A program made the position numbers and the translations under genes. The notes below the pieces were generated by a model. That model was not told where the DNA came from, ran no database searches, and worked only from the letters and a program-made list of their open reading frames with translations. Below, piece after piece: positions 24,227-33,394 of a stretch of 44,521 nucleotides of DNA. Each line of letters opens with the position of its first letter. Positions within the stretch are counted from its first letter, which is position 1. Source of the DNA: Gemmatimonadota bacterium (GTDB lineage: Bacteria > Gemmatimonadota > Gemmatimonadetes > Longimicrobiales > Gaopeijiaceae); the NCBI GenBank assembly GCA_009840215.1, contig VXOC01000021.1, forward strand, positions 1 to 44,521, given 5' to 3'.

Positions 24227-27200
24227 TCACAGCTCCTCCACCATGTCCGATTGGAAATCCTCCAGCGCGGCCTCGTGACGATACGAGTCCGCGATCTGGC
24301 GCAGCGTCCTCGCTGTTCGGGGGTAGCCCGCGCGGACGGCCACGGCGAAACCGTCATACTTTTCAGCCAGTGCCCGCTCCGCACCACCTCCCGCAGACGG
24401 ATCCTTCGTCACTACTCCACGCGCGTTGTGGACTCCCATGCGGAATCCCCGCTCCAGTTCCGTACTGGCCACATCCTCAATGACTTCCCGGATCACCGCA
24501 CACGGCCACGTCGCATCGGGGTCGTGCGGGCTCGCGCTCAGCATCTGGCCGACCACCTGATGGCCTACGGTGACGCGGCCGGTCCGGGCCAGCGCCGCCA
24601 ACGCCTCCTCCAGCCACCGCCGAAGGCACGCGCGGTCAACCCCACCCCTGTCCCGGCCTCCGGGTATCGTCCTCCATTCCGTGAGTACGGTGTGGCCGCA
24701 CTCGGCCCGTAGCTCGTCCTCCGGGGTCACTACCTCCGGCTCCTCGGTCTCGGCTCGATAGACCAGCGACACGACCTCCACAAAGAAGTCGGGGTCTTCC
24801 GCGAGCAGGCAATGCAGCTCGTTCGGAGGTCTCTGGTGGTGGCGGAGCGCCGGCATCAATTGCCATTCGAGCCGGGCCACTCGTGTCCGGTCGTAGTCGG
24901 CCGACACAAGTGAATCCAGGAGAAAGCCGGCGGAACTGCCGAAATCCCCACTGGGCGAATCGTGATCTCCGCTCGCGGAAGCCGCCGCGGCGAGAACCCT
25001 TGCCACGGTTTCGGGTGATACAACTCCTTTTTCCAATCGGCTTTCGAACGCCAGCAGGTCGGCAGCGACAAAGGGCCGTCCCGCTCCAACCAGGTTCAAC
25101 ACGGCCTCTTCGAGATGCTGGTCCGAGAAATAGCGCTGAGGGATCCTGCGCCAGTAGGCCAACGAGACATCCTCCCCGCAGTTTGCCGCCACCTGCCAGA
25201 TGTGGGGGCGCGTGGGCAGGGCCAAGAGCAGTGCCACCTGTTGTTCGAGCCGGAGCTCCAGATCGTCTCGCCCAAGTTGTCCGATCGTCCACTCGTCGCC
25301 CAAAACCTCGCTTTGGCCGACGACATACCCGAGCGCTAGGCCGGCTAGAGCGCCCTCTTTATCCGCCAAGTGTCGGGAGAGAATCTCGTCCGGGTGCAGC
25401 AGTTCCGGCGGCGTGCGGGCGGCGGCTTTGCCCAACTCGTACGGGTCGGCGACGGCACGAGCCAACGCCCTGAGCTCGTCCGGCCCGCCGCTCTGAAGGA
25501 CTGCCACCACCGCCTCGAGCCTTTCCTTCTCGATTCGCAGCTTCCGTTCCTCCCAAGTGGTCTCGCCCACATCAACACTGTCCGCTGGACGAGGCCGCGG
25601 GGCAAACAACCAGCCGTACAGGGCGACGGGATCGGTGGGAGAAAACCGCTCGCGGACTCCGTCCAGCCGCGCCAGGTACCTCTCCGGCATGGCCCACTTC
25701 GCGGTGCTGTAGGAGCGGTGACGCGCGACGACGCTCCGGAGAGCTTCCCAAATCGCGGCCCGCGCTTCTTCGCCGAGATTGTCCAGGTCGAGGCGCCTGA
25801 GTGCGCCTACTACGAGGTCGTGTTCCCGGCGCGGCAGCGTGTGGAGGTGCTCGAGCAGTCCGGTCCACCGGCGGCCATTCGATCCGGCGGCGTCAAGCAT
25901 CCCCAAGACAACTTCCGACACCGTTCTCATTTGTTCGTCCAGGTCAGCGACCTCGCTGGCATCCGCAGCCCATTCGCGCACCCGCGGTCGCGAAGCCGGG
26001 CGTCCGACGGAGTGCATTTCCGGGAGCATCGACTGCATCACGTGCCAAGCGACGTCGCCGTGAGAGCGGCGCAACCGTCTGAGGACCGCGAGTCTGTCGT
26101 CAAGAGTTGCGGACGTTTGTGGCGACCAGCTTCGGAACACTTCCCTGAGCACTGAGAGCGGACGATAAGCTACCCGGCTACTCGTATTCTCGTCCGGGCG
26201 GAGTTCCGATTCCGGATCGATTCGGTCGAGGCGCGCCAAGACCGGGACGACCCGGCCAAGGTGATCCGGCGACCACGCGAGCACCTCCAGTGCGCGGAGA
26301 AGCCCCGAATGGTAGGCAGATCCGAACATCGGATCACCGGTGGTCACGAAGAGGCTCGCCAACACGGGCTCCGGCTGTTTCAAATCGGCCTCCACTGCGT
26401 CGAGAAAGCAGTCGGGTGCCGCTTCCGCGAGCAGCCGCAGGACACCGGACAGGGATGCCCAAAGCCGCCAATCCTCATTCGCGTTCTCAAGCAGGTTGCG
26501 AACGACCCGCTCCGTAGCGTGGCGGGCCGATGAAATCGCAGTCGGCACTCTACTGCCGCGGGCACCCATGATCGCCAAGCACTTCGCCAGGCCCCCGCGC
26601 AGGAGACCTGAGTACTTGGGCGAATACCCCAATGCTCCCGCCATCCACCGTTGCTCCGGCGGAAGCTCGAACTCCGGGTGAACCGATCCCAGTACAGTCG
26701 TTGCGACCTCCTCCAAGCGTTCGAGATCGTCGTGGCGAATGAACGAACACAGCAGCTCCCACGCGTCACGCGCCGAAACGAGATACCATGCATCGTCCTT
26801 GCGCCTGACCAGCGGATCGCTCCCCCGGCTCCAAGGCAGGAGGGTATCGGCAACTTCCTCGTAGCGTCTCCGTGCGAGCCGCGAGAGGATCTCACGATCG
26901 GGCGAGTCCCGACCGGTTTCCGTGAAGTCCTTCCACGAACCGGCCAGGAGAGCGGGGACCACCCCTCGAGCCACCGCCGGTTTCGACCACTCCGGTCGGC
27001 GGAAACCCGGGCTCGCCGCGATGGAGCGCCGACAGGCAGCAAGACTTCTTCGGGCCAGTCCCGCCATCCTGTATGCGCGGTCGTGGTCGATCCCGGCCTC
27101 CTCCAGCGCTTCGGCCGCGGATTGCCGGTCCAACGGCTCGAGACTAATCACATCGTCCCCCGGTCCCCCGTCGGCTTCGTCCTGGGGTACGACCACGGCG

Positions 27201-28306
27201 TGCCCGGCGCGTGCAGCTGCTGAAGCGAGATCCTCCGGGTTGAAGGTGGGCACCAGGATCAGCGGAGGTTCGGCTGCGGTCAGGCGCCGGAGCGCTTGCG
27301 CCGACTCGATGACCAGGGATCTCGATAGAACGCTCTCGGCTTGATCCGTTCCGAGTTGACGGATGCCGCAATACAACCATGCGATGGCTTCCTCACGGGA
27401 CTCCGTCCGGACGGCGAAGGCCTGACCGCCAACATCTGAAAGCCGCTCATGAAGCTCGGCGACCGCATTTTGCCGCCCCGAAAGGAGAAAACGGGCCGGC
27501 AGAGGGGGACTGGTCGCCTTGGACCAGTGCTCCCAATGGGACCGCAGGTCGCGGGTGCCAGGAGGTATCTTGCCGATCTTGATCGATAGCCACGTGTGAA
27601 CTGCGGGGGCGTCCTCCAGCCATGCGGCCAGATCGTCCGCGTCGTAGACCCTGACATCGTGCCACGGGCCTTGACGGATCTGGTCATTGGCCCACTTCTC
27701 CTTGTCGCGCCAGCGGCGGGGCGTTACGAAGACAAACGTGGAATCCTCAGGGGTAATCGGGGCGGGATCCTGCGTCCGCTTCGTCCAGTTGTCGTCGGCC
27801 GCCGTCTTCGGACGCTTCGCCACGCTCATCTCCCATTCCGAAGCACCGGCAGGCACAAACGGGCTGCCCTCGTCGGCGTGAACGACTCCGTCCCAGCCCG
27901 GGAGCTGGACGCCTTCACCCGCTCGAACGTGGGGCTTGGTCACACCCGCGCCGGTAGCTCGTATCAACCGGCCAACGAGGCGGGGCAGAACACTCTGCGC
28001 CTCCCGACGATCCGCCCATGCCGCAAGGTCGGTTGCGTCGCAGAGCGCGCTGGCCGACGGCGGTAGTCGCGATCCCGTACCATGCCGCTCCGCCGAGCCG
28101 GCTTTCGCCGGGGCGCGCGCCAAGGCCGCATCGATCCGAACCCTGGTTCGGTCCGACACCTCATCCCGATTGACGGCGCGAGAGATGGTCTGTCGGCTGA
28201 CCCGGCTCTCGGACGCCAGTTGAGCTTGGGTCCAACCGACGGCGTCGAGTTGCTGGCGGAGGCTTGCGCCGTAGTCTGGCGCATGGCGAATGGTTCGGTC
28301 GGTCAT
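24227..28306 (-). CDS. HTH-PD-(D/E)XK nuclease-degenerate STAND-helical repeat protein (putative defence)
   Basis: 1359 residues from ATG 28306; the frame runs further upstream, but through an AT-rich promoter. Residues 12-60 are an XRE/LacI-like HTH (WTQAQLASESRVSRQTISRAV). Residues 93-245 form a nuclease-like domain with LPGWDGVV (Asp139), SEWEMSVAKRPK (Glu157/159, Lys164/167) and FVFVTPRRWRDKEKWA, a D-E-K pattern like PD-(D/E)XK enzymes. From 270 (ARFLLSGRQNAVAELHERL) it resembles a STAND NTPase, but the Walker A glycine-lysine loop is missing (VRTESREEAIAW). The remaining 850 residues are helical repeats. I recall similar uncharacterised giants in other bacteria without the HTH. Likely role: infection sensor whose nuclease is the effector, with the HTH repressing its own promoter (inference). 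Confidence 0.78.
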   Translation of the reverse strand: MTDRTIRHAPDYGASLRQQLDAVGWTQAQLASESRVSRQTISRAVNRDEVSDRTRVRIDAALARAPAKAGSAERHGTGSRLPPSASALCDATDLAAWADRREAQSVLPRLVGRLIRATGAGVTKPHVRAGEGVQLPGWDGVVHADEGSPFVPAGASEWEMSVAKRPKTAADDNWTKRTQDPAPITPEDSTFVFVTPRRWRDKEKWANDQIRQGPWHDVRVYDADDLAAWLEDAPAVHTWLSIKIGKIPPGTRDLRSHWEHWSKATSPPLPARFLLSGRQNAVAELHERLSDVGGQAFAVRTESREEAIAWLYCGIRQLGTDQAESVLSRSLVIESAQALRRLTAAEPPLILVPTFNPEDLASAAARAGHAVVVPQDEADGGPGDDVISLEPLDRQSAAEALEEAGIDHDRAYRMAGLARRSLAACRRSIAASPGFRRPEWSKPAVARGVVPALLAGSWKDFTETGRDSPDREILSRLARRRYEEVADTLLPWSRGSDPLVRRKDDAWYLVSARDAWELLCSFIRHDDLERLEEVATTVLGSVHPEFELPPEQRWMAGALGYSPKYSGLLRGGLAKCLAIMGARGSRVPTAISSARHATERVVRNLLENANEDWRLWASLSGVLRLLAEAAPDCFLDAVEADLKQPEPVLASLFVTTGDPMFGSAYHSGLLRALEVLAWSPDHLGRVVPVLARLDRIDPESELRPDENTSSRVAYRPLSVLREVFRSWSPQTSATLDDRLAVLRRLRRSHGDVAWHVMQSMLPEMHSVGRPASRPRVREWAADASEVADLDEQMRTVSEVVLGMLDAAGSNGRRWTGLLEHLHTLPRREHDLVVGALRRLDLDNLGEEARAAIWEALRSVVARHRSYSTAKWAMPERYLARLDGVRERFSPTDPVALYGWLFAPRPRPADSVDVGETTWEERKLRIEKERLEAVVAVLQSGGPDELRALARAVADPYELGKAAARTPPELLHPDEILSRHLADKEGALAGLALGYVVGQSEVLGDEWTIGQLGRDDLELRLEQQVALLLALPTRPHIWQVAANCGEDVSLAYWRRIPQRYFSDQHLEEAVLNLVGAGRPFVAADLLAFESRLEKGVVSPETVARVLAAAASASGDHDSPSGDFGSSAGFLLDSLVSADYDRTRVARLEWQLMPALRHHQRPPNELHCLLAEDPDFFVEVVSLVYRAETEEPEVVTPEDELRAECGHTVLTEWRTIPGGRDRGGVDRACLRRWLEEALAALARTGRVTVGHQVVGQMLSASPHDPDATWPCAVIREVIEDVASTELERGFRMGVHNARGVVTKDPSAGGGAERALAEKYDGFAVAVRAGYPRTARTLRQIADSYRHEAALEDFQSDMVEEL

Positions 28307-28354
28307 TGTGGGGTCTTCGTGGCAGGATGGCGTGGATATGGTTGATGATTGACG

Positions 28355-28390
28355 ATAATAGATGACAAATGTACATGTCAATATTTGACA
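28355..28390 (-). promoter_or_regulatory. Palindromic promoter/operator of the HTH-nuclease gene
   Basis: On the minus strand TTGACA (28381-28376) and TATTAT (28360-28355), 15 bases apart, make a plausible -35/-10 pair, with a leader of roughly 40 bases to the ATG at 28306. Two dyads cover it: TGTCAA-TAT-TTGACA (28376-28390, perfect) and TGACA-N8-TGTCA (28363-28380), with ATGTACAT at the latter's centre. They overlap the -35, as expected for repression, and the gene's own product carries an HTH. Confidence 0.55.
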
Positions 28391-28463
28391 TTCGGAACGG
28401 CAGAGGTCTTGGGATGTGTCGAGCGCCGGCCCCGTCAGACGCTGGACACCCAGTTCCCGGACC

Positions 28464-28793
28464 ATGGGGTCTGAGATTCGGGGGCTCGTGAAGACCGCAA
28501 CGGGATTTGGCTCCCCGGAACTTGTCGACGACGGACCGAGCACCGCACCCTCCAAGCGGATCGCGGCGGCGGTTCCGGAGTACGCGAAGAGAAAGGCGTC
28601 TGCCGGCCCGATCTTCGCCGCCAAGATAGGACTCCCCGTCCTTGCTATCGCGGGGTTGGCGTTTCCGGCGGTGGCTCCAGCGGCTCCGCCGACGCCTGCG
28701 CCTGACCGGGACGACAGCGAGATGTTCGATGGTGCCGACTCGCAGCAACCGGCGGCGGCGATCCGGCAGGGACGCTTCTCGGGATGGTGTTAG
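28464..28793 (+). CDS. Possible small membrane protein, uncertain
   Basis: 109 codons from ATG 28464, divergent from the HTH-nuclease gene. The frame encodes a mixed-charge N-terminus (VPEYAKRKASAGP), one hydrophobic segment (AKIGLPVLAIAGLAFPAVAPAAP) and an acidic tail (PDRDDSEMFDGAD). Codon third positions are moderately GC-rich, below the neighbours. There is no clear ribosome-binding site or known family. It may be a real small protein between two defence units or just an open frame. Confidence 0.35.
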   Translation: MGSEIRGLVKTATGFGSPELVDDGPSTAPSKRIAAAVPEYAKRKASAGPIFAAKIGLPVLAIAGLAFPAVAPAAPPTPAPDRDDSEMFDGADSQQPAAAIRQGRFSGWC

Positions 28794-28903
28794 ATCTGCC
28801 GACGAGGAGGTGATGGGGGCGGGGGGCGGGATCACTGTTCCGTGTCGTCGGGTTGGTTTCGCGCAGCCACCCGCCTCATCGATCGTTCGTGCTTGACAGG
28901 CGA

Positions 28904-28926
28904 CAGAGGCGCCGAGAGCGCCTCTG
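28904..28926. promoter_or_regulatory. Perfect 9-bp inverted repeat before the NYN gene
   Basis: CAGAGGCGC (28904-28912) and GCGCCTCTG (28918-28926) are perfect complements around a 5-base loop, 61 bases upstream of the likely ATG at 28988. A TTGACA lies just before it at 28894-28899. It may be an operator or a leader hairpin controlling the NYN-STAND operon. Confidence 0.4.
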
Positions 28927-28987
28927 GACGGCAGCGTTACTCCCCACCGGTTGCGCCGTCTTCATCATTCCAGCCATCTTGCCGATC

Positions 28988-29707
28988 ATGATCGCCTACT
29001 GTCTCGCAGATCTCTTCAATCTCGGCCTGTGGCCATCCGGCCGCCGACCAAGCTACGCCGATGTGCGCGATGGAATCAGCGACCTCCTGGGGCAGGTCGT
29101 CGGGTCGCTGCCATCCGCCTCCGAGATCACCATCCGACTCTACGGTGGGTGGCATCGACGCGCCTCCGACCCCCCGGTCGACACCCGTCTGATGGTCGCT
29201 CGCGCCATTGACCAAGCCCCGAAACGCCAAGCCACCCACCGGCTCCGGCTACAGCTCGCCGATCGCCCGGTATCGACTCCCGCCCCGCTGATGCTCGGCA
29301 CACTCCGGACGTCGTCTCTGCGGCGCGTCCCTACGGACGTTACACCGTCCACAGATTGCGCCCACTCCGACGATTGCACCCTGTCCGCGTTCCGCTCGTG
29401 GGCGTCCGGCAGTTGTCCCCGCTCGGCCTGCGCCGTCCGACTGCGCGATGTCGCCGAACAACACCGCCAGAAGATGGTCGACACGCTCCTCACAGCCGAT
29501 GCCATGACCATCGCTCACCGACGAATGGCACACGCCATCGTAATCGCAAGTGACGACGACGACATGGTGCCCGCTCTGCTCGCTCTCGTCCCCACACGGG
29601 TGCAGGTGGCGTGTCTCCGTCGATCCCGCCCGCATCTCCGGCATCCTTCTTCATCGTACTACCCCGACATCCTGAACGCCGAAGGTGTCACCATGCGCCA
29701 CTGGTAG
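28988..29707 (+). CDS. NYN-domain (PIN-like) nuclease
   Basis: 239 residues from ATG 28988, which begins directly at the first beta strand of the fold; the frame is open back to a TTG at 28853, but that would add a hydrophobic stretch untypical of NYN proteins. Landmarks are MIAYCLADLFNLGLW (first catalytic Asp, then the Asn), EITIRLYGGWHRR, the helix MVDTLLTADAM (second acidic site) and AIVIASDDDDMVPALLAL, the hallmark S-D-D-D strand of NYN/LabA-like RNases. These are Mg-dependent single-strand nucleases. The stop is 12 bases before the STAND gene, which has its own strong ribosome-binding site, so the two form an operon: NYN as effector, STAND as sensor (inference). Confidence 0.72.
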   Translation: MIAYCLADLFNLGLWPSGRRPSYADVRDGISDLLGQVVGSLPSASEITIRLYGGWHRRASDPPVDTRLMVARAIDQAPKRQATHRLRLQLADRPVSTPAPLMLGTLRTSSLRRVPTDVTPSTDCAHSDDCTLSAFRSWASGSCPRSACAVRLRDVAEQHRQKMVDTLLTADAMTIAHRRMAHAIVIASDDDDMVPALLALVPTRVQVACLRRSRPHLRHPSSSYYPDILNAEGVTMRHW

Positions 29708-29719
29708 GAGGAACGAACG

Positions 29720-31972
29720 ATGCCCACACCTTACCGAATCCATCAGGACATTCGGGCCCGGATCCGACGCGACATCCGGCCATTCGCAGATCCGGGCTCC
29801 GAAGTGCTCAGTGATTCCGACCAACTCTATTGGGAAAAGGACGGCGAAGAACATTTCGCCAGACTTAACGAAGCTCCTGGGGACCTCTTCCCCCGCGTCA
29901 CGATCAACGGCGTCGATATGGCTTACCGAGACTTCCTCGCGAGCGCCTACATGGCCGACCTTCAGCGCCTCGCGGAGTTCATACCGAAGAGCCTGGATCA
30001 TCCCGACGACTACGTTGACACTCGCGCCTCGCTGTCCGGCGACCAGCCCGGCGACAACGCCGATCTTCTCGTCGCCCGCCTCTCCACCGAGGAGCTTCCC
30101 TATGGATCGACTCGCATCGTGCTGGTCCGGGGCGACGCTGGCGCAGGGAAGACAATGGCGCTCAGGAAGATGACCATTGATCGCGCGGCCGACTACCGCA
30201 ATGCCAGCTCTTCCAGACTCTTCTTCTACGTTGATGTTCAGGGCAGGTCCCTCTCCCGCCTCGACGATGCGATGGCCCGCGATCTTCAGGATCTCCGGTC
30301 CCGATTCTCGTACAGCGCAGTGCCCCCGCTGGTACGCAATGGCCTCCTCGTTCCCGTCATCGACGGTTTCGACGAACTACTCGGCAGCGGGGGCTACGAC
30401 GAGGCCTTCTCCTCGCTGGCCGCGTTCATCGCACAACTCGATGGGCGCGGCTCCGTCGTCGCATCAGCCCGTTCGGCGTTCTTCGATTACAACTCCTTTC
30501 GGTCGAACGCCCAGAGATTCGCTCACGACGGCCAGCTGAACTATGAGATCGACGAAGTGACCCTTCAGCCGTGGAACGACGAGGACGCCGACAGATTCAT
30601 CGCTAAGGCGACCGATGATCCGACCGTGGTCACTCGCTTCAACAGTCTCCGGGACGGAATGCCTGAGGCCGAGCTACACCTGCTGCGCAAGCCCTTCTAT
30701 GTCGCCCAGGTTGCCAAGCTTCTCAAGCGCGGCGATAGGATCGCCTCGGACGAGACGATTCTCCACGCGCTCGTCGACCGGTTCATACGGCGCGAACACG
30801 ACAAGCTCCGCGACCGGGACGGCGCGCCGCTGCTGAGCCTCGAAGGCCACAGGATGCTACTCGTTCGACTGTCGGAGGAAATGTGGTGGTTGGAGACCCG
30901 GTATCTCGACGTCGACACGGTCAGGACGTGGGCCGAGCTCGTGCTTGAGGAACTGGATGTTCCCGAAGACAATGCGAGACAGGTCAGGACGAGGGTCGCC
31001 ACGAACCCGTTCTTGACGACTCGCGGATCGAAGAGGGGCGAGCTTCGCTTTGAGCACGAGGTGTTCTACGGCTTTTTCCTCGCCGAACGCCTGACGCATT
31101 TCATCGACAATCGCAGTCCCGAGCTGCGGCGGTTTCTCAACCGGTCGATCCTCGACGACAACGTACTCGAACATGCGATCGCAAGGTATTCGTCCGATGT
31201 GGGCAGCAGCTCGCGGGCCGCCAGCGCCGTCTGCTCGGTCCTGCAGCGTGGAGTGACGGATGGCGTGGCAAGGCAAAACGGTGGCCGCTTGGTCGCGCGG
31301 TTGATCAGAGCCTGTGGGGGGCTGGAATCCGGGCGCACGCTTCGGACACTGTATTTCGATCAGGAGGATTTCGGGGCGGCGACGTTGCGCGACCCTGTCT
31401 TTGTCGGCTGCGATTTCGTCGGTGTCGATTTCACGGGTACTCAGATGCACTCGCCTCGTTTCGCCGAATGCACGTTTCAGGAGCCGAGGGTTGCCATGGA
31501 GCGCACGCGCTTTGCGGATGCGTCGTCGGATCTCGCCAAGATCGTGAAGGGGATCGTTGTGACGAAAAACGGGATCGACGAGCCGTACTACGCGCCGCGG
31601 GATATCGCCAGAATCCTCGTGAAACTGGGCATGGAGTCCACCGGACAGTCGGCCGCAGAGCCGACGTTGACTTCACAACAGGTGGAGAGAAAGATGGTGC
31701 TCGAGAGGTTCCTGGTCCAGATGGAGCGTCGATTCTATGTGGCAACGGAAACCCTGGAGAGATTGTCGGTAGCGCGCGAGTCGGAATGGCCCGAGGTGCG
31801 ACGACTTCTGGAGGACCATCAGCTACTGACGGAGGTGCAGAAGCGGATGTCGGGGCGCCCGAAGCCGTTAATTCGTTTGTCGGTGCCGCCGCGCGTCATT
31901 CGTCAAGGCGAGGACGCGACTAGTGTCGCCGACGGTCGCGTATCGCGATTCTGGGAGGATCTGCTGGGTTAG
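29720..31972 (+). CDS. STAND/NACHT-like NTPase with pentapeptide-type repeats
   Basis: 750 residues from ATG 29720, 7 bases after TAGGAGG. Walker A is GDAGAGKT (138-145) and Walker B LVPVIDGFDELL (210-220), with a sensor-like SARSAFFD near 255, as in NACHT/AAA16-type STAND ATPases. A winged-helix/helical middle (about 330-530) ends in FEHEVFYGFFLAERL. Residues 548-600 (DFGAATLRDPVF, CDFVGVDFTGTQM, FAECTF) form a short pentapeptide-like beta-helix, a common sensor or docking part. The C-terminus is helical. STAND proteins bind a trigger, oligomerise and activate an effector; here the effector would be the NYN nuclease encoded just upstream, since none is fused. The stop overlaps that of the decayed AlbA_2 gene on the other strand. 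Confidence 0.82.
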   Translation: MPTPYRIHQDIRARIRRDIRPFADPGSEVLSDSDQLYWEKDGEEHFARLNEAPGDLFPRVTINGVDMAYRDFLASAYMADLQRLAEFIPKSLDHPDDYVDTRASLSGDQPGDNADLLVARLSTEELPYGSTRIVLVRGDAGAGKTMALRKMTIDRAADYRNASSSRLFFYVDVQGRSLSRLDDAMARDLQDLRSRFSYSAVPPLVRNGLLVPVIDGFDELLGSGGYDEAFSSLAAFIAQLDGRGSVVASARSAFFDYNSFRSNAQRFAHDGQLNYEIDEVTLQPWNDEDADRFIAKATDDPTVVTRFNSLRDGMPEAELHLLRKPFYVAQVAKLLKRGDRIASDETILHALVDRFIRREHDKLRDRDGAPLLSLEGHRMLLVRLSEEMWWLETRYLDVDTVRTWAELVLEELDVPEDNARQVRTRVATNPFLTTRGSKRGELRFEHEVFYGFFLAERLTHFIDNRSPELRRFLNRSILDDNVLEHAIARYSSDVGSSSRAASAVCSVLQRGVTDGVARQNGGRLVARLIRACGGLESGRTLRTLYFDQEDFGAATLRDPVFVGCDFVGVDFTGTQMHSPRFAECTFQEPRVAMERTRFADASSDLAKIVKGIVVTKNGIDEPYYAPRDIARILVKLGMESTGQSAAEPTLTSQQVERKMVLERFLVQMERRFYVATETLERLSVARESEWPEVRRLLEDHQLLTEVQKRMSGRPKPLIRLSVPPRVIRQGEDATSVADGRVSRFWEDLLG

Positions 31973-32939
31973 GGCGGCCCGCCCGGGCTGTAGAGCTCCA
32001 GCCGATCAAAGAACAGGAACGGGCGGATCTTCGAGCCGGACACGGAGTAGTCCCGGTAGGCCACGGCGTTGACGACCGCCGCGTCCACCACCTCGACGTC
32101 GTAAAGGGTGTCTTCGGTGCCGTCGCGGCCGCCCCGCATGGAGTGCATGACGAAGGCGATGCCCACGCCGATCTGGTCCGAGACACGCCCGAAGAGGCGT
32201 TCGGCGCAAACCAGATTGTCGGAGGAAAGCCGGGTGCCGCCGTAGCAGGCGGCCTCGATGTAGGCGGATTGGAGATGCCTCGCCGGGTCCGACGAAAGGG
32301 CAAGCAGCCCCGCGACCGTGGGCCGGTCGACGCCGTCCTCGTCCTGCACGGTCACACGCGCCTTGCGCAGAAGGTTCAGCCACGGGATTCTCTGCGAGCG
32401 CCCGAAGAAGGCCTCCAGCCGGTTCCAGTCGAGACTCTGCACCACCGAGTCGAAGACCTGCTGTTCGTCGAAGATGTGCTCACCGCCACGCTCCCGAAAC
32501 AGCCTCCCCAGCGCAACGGGATCCAGGTCACGCGTGGTTGTGCCCACCCGCTGGTAGTAGCGTCCGCAACTTGTCGCGTGCACATAGAGGCCCCGACCGA
32601 CCTCAGCCAAGAGGATGACCACCTCGCCGCCGCGGGCGGGGACGAGCGCTCGTCTGATGACGGGCCGGATCGGCGGCTCGCAGAGATCCGAGGCGGTTCC
32701 GACCACCCACCGTTCGACCGAATCCAGACTCTCCTTCGGAATCCCCAACGCCGCTCCCGAGTCACCCACCCCGATGAAGAAGGTGCCTCCCTCCGCGTTG
32801 GCGAAGGCGCCCATGTCCGCAGCTGGGCGGTCCCGGTCTGGTCGCAGAACCCGCCGGTCCTGGATGACTACCCGCGTGAACTCCGCGCGGCTGTCCTCAC
32901 CGACGGTCGGCGGAGGATTTGTTCGTCGCTGGCGAACAC
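31969..32939 (-). pseudogene. Decayed AlbA_2/Schlafen-type ATP-binding protein gene
   Basis: The original start appears to be GTG 32939 behind GAGAGGAGAG, encoding VFASDEQILRR; a frameshift near 32905-32915 then moves to the frame that reads VGEDSRAEFTRVV, AADMGAFANAEGGTFFIGVGDSG and on for 281 codons to a stop at 31969. GEDSRxEF and AFANAEGG are the AlbA_2 signature of nucleic-acid-binding proteins common in defence and transcription control. Homologues normally continue after YSPGGLP into a C-terminal ATPase-like part; here PGGPP is followed by a stop that overlaps the STAND stop (31970-31972). So the gene has a shifted 5' end and lost its 3' part at the junction with the NYN-STAND cassette. 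A shorter ORF from ATG 32814 could still make a fragment. Confidence 0.7.
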
Positions 32940-33133
32940 CGCTGTGCTCTCCTCTCGCTGAAGTCGGCTCGCGAATTCGGGAAGGAAGATCGCGGATTGT
33001 GGGCTGTCGGGCGACCCTGGTGGATGGACCGGGATCTTGGTCCCCCCCTGCTCCCCCTGCTCCCGTTGCCTCCGCGCCTATCGTATCGGTATCGTTCTTC
33101 AGGAACGGTCACCCCACCAACAGGAGGCATCCG

Positions 33134-33355
33134 ATGGCCACGCGGCAGGGCCGCGACGACGCTCCGAACCCCGTAGGACGACAGCAGGCCCGAGACGCGC
33201 TCATGAATCAAGCGATGCAGCGTCCCGAGATCCGCACGGTCATGAGGGTCTACGAAGATTGGAAGCGTGCCGACCGAGTTCTGGCCTCTCACTGCTCCAT
33301 AGCTGGCTGGCGGGGCACCGTCAGCGACTGGCCCATCGTCTGCGACGCGGGATAG
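33134..33355 (+). CDS. Small protein upstream of the PIN-like gene
   Basis: 73 residues from ATG 33134 behind AGGAGG (7-base spacing), a strong sign of translation. The middle is a charged helix (RPEIRTVMRVYEDWKRAD) and the end has SIAGWRGTVSDWPIVCD. No family is recognised. The stop is 40 bases before the PIN-like gene on the same strand, the spacing and sizes of an antitoxin-toxin or small-regulator pair, although no DNA-binding motif is evident. Confidence 0.55.
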   Translation: MATRQGRDDAPNPVGRQQARDALMNQAMQRPEIRTVMRVYEDWKRADRVLASHCSIAGWRGTVSDWPIVCDAG

Positions 33356-33394
33356 CTGGAACAGCCAACATGCCGATGTCAAGCGAGAGGTCAG

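Noticed and set aside
28416-28463. GTG start at 28416 for the small ORF ending at 28793
   Set aside because: The extra residues are Ser/Arg/Pro-rich and lie close to the promoter of the divergent gene; ATG 28464 is a more sensible start if the gene is real.
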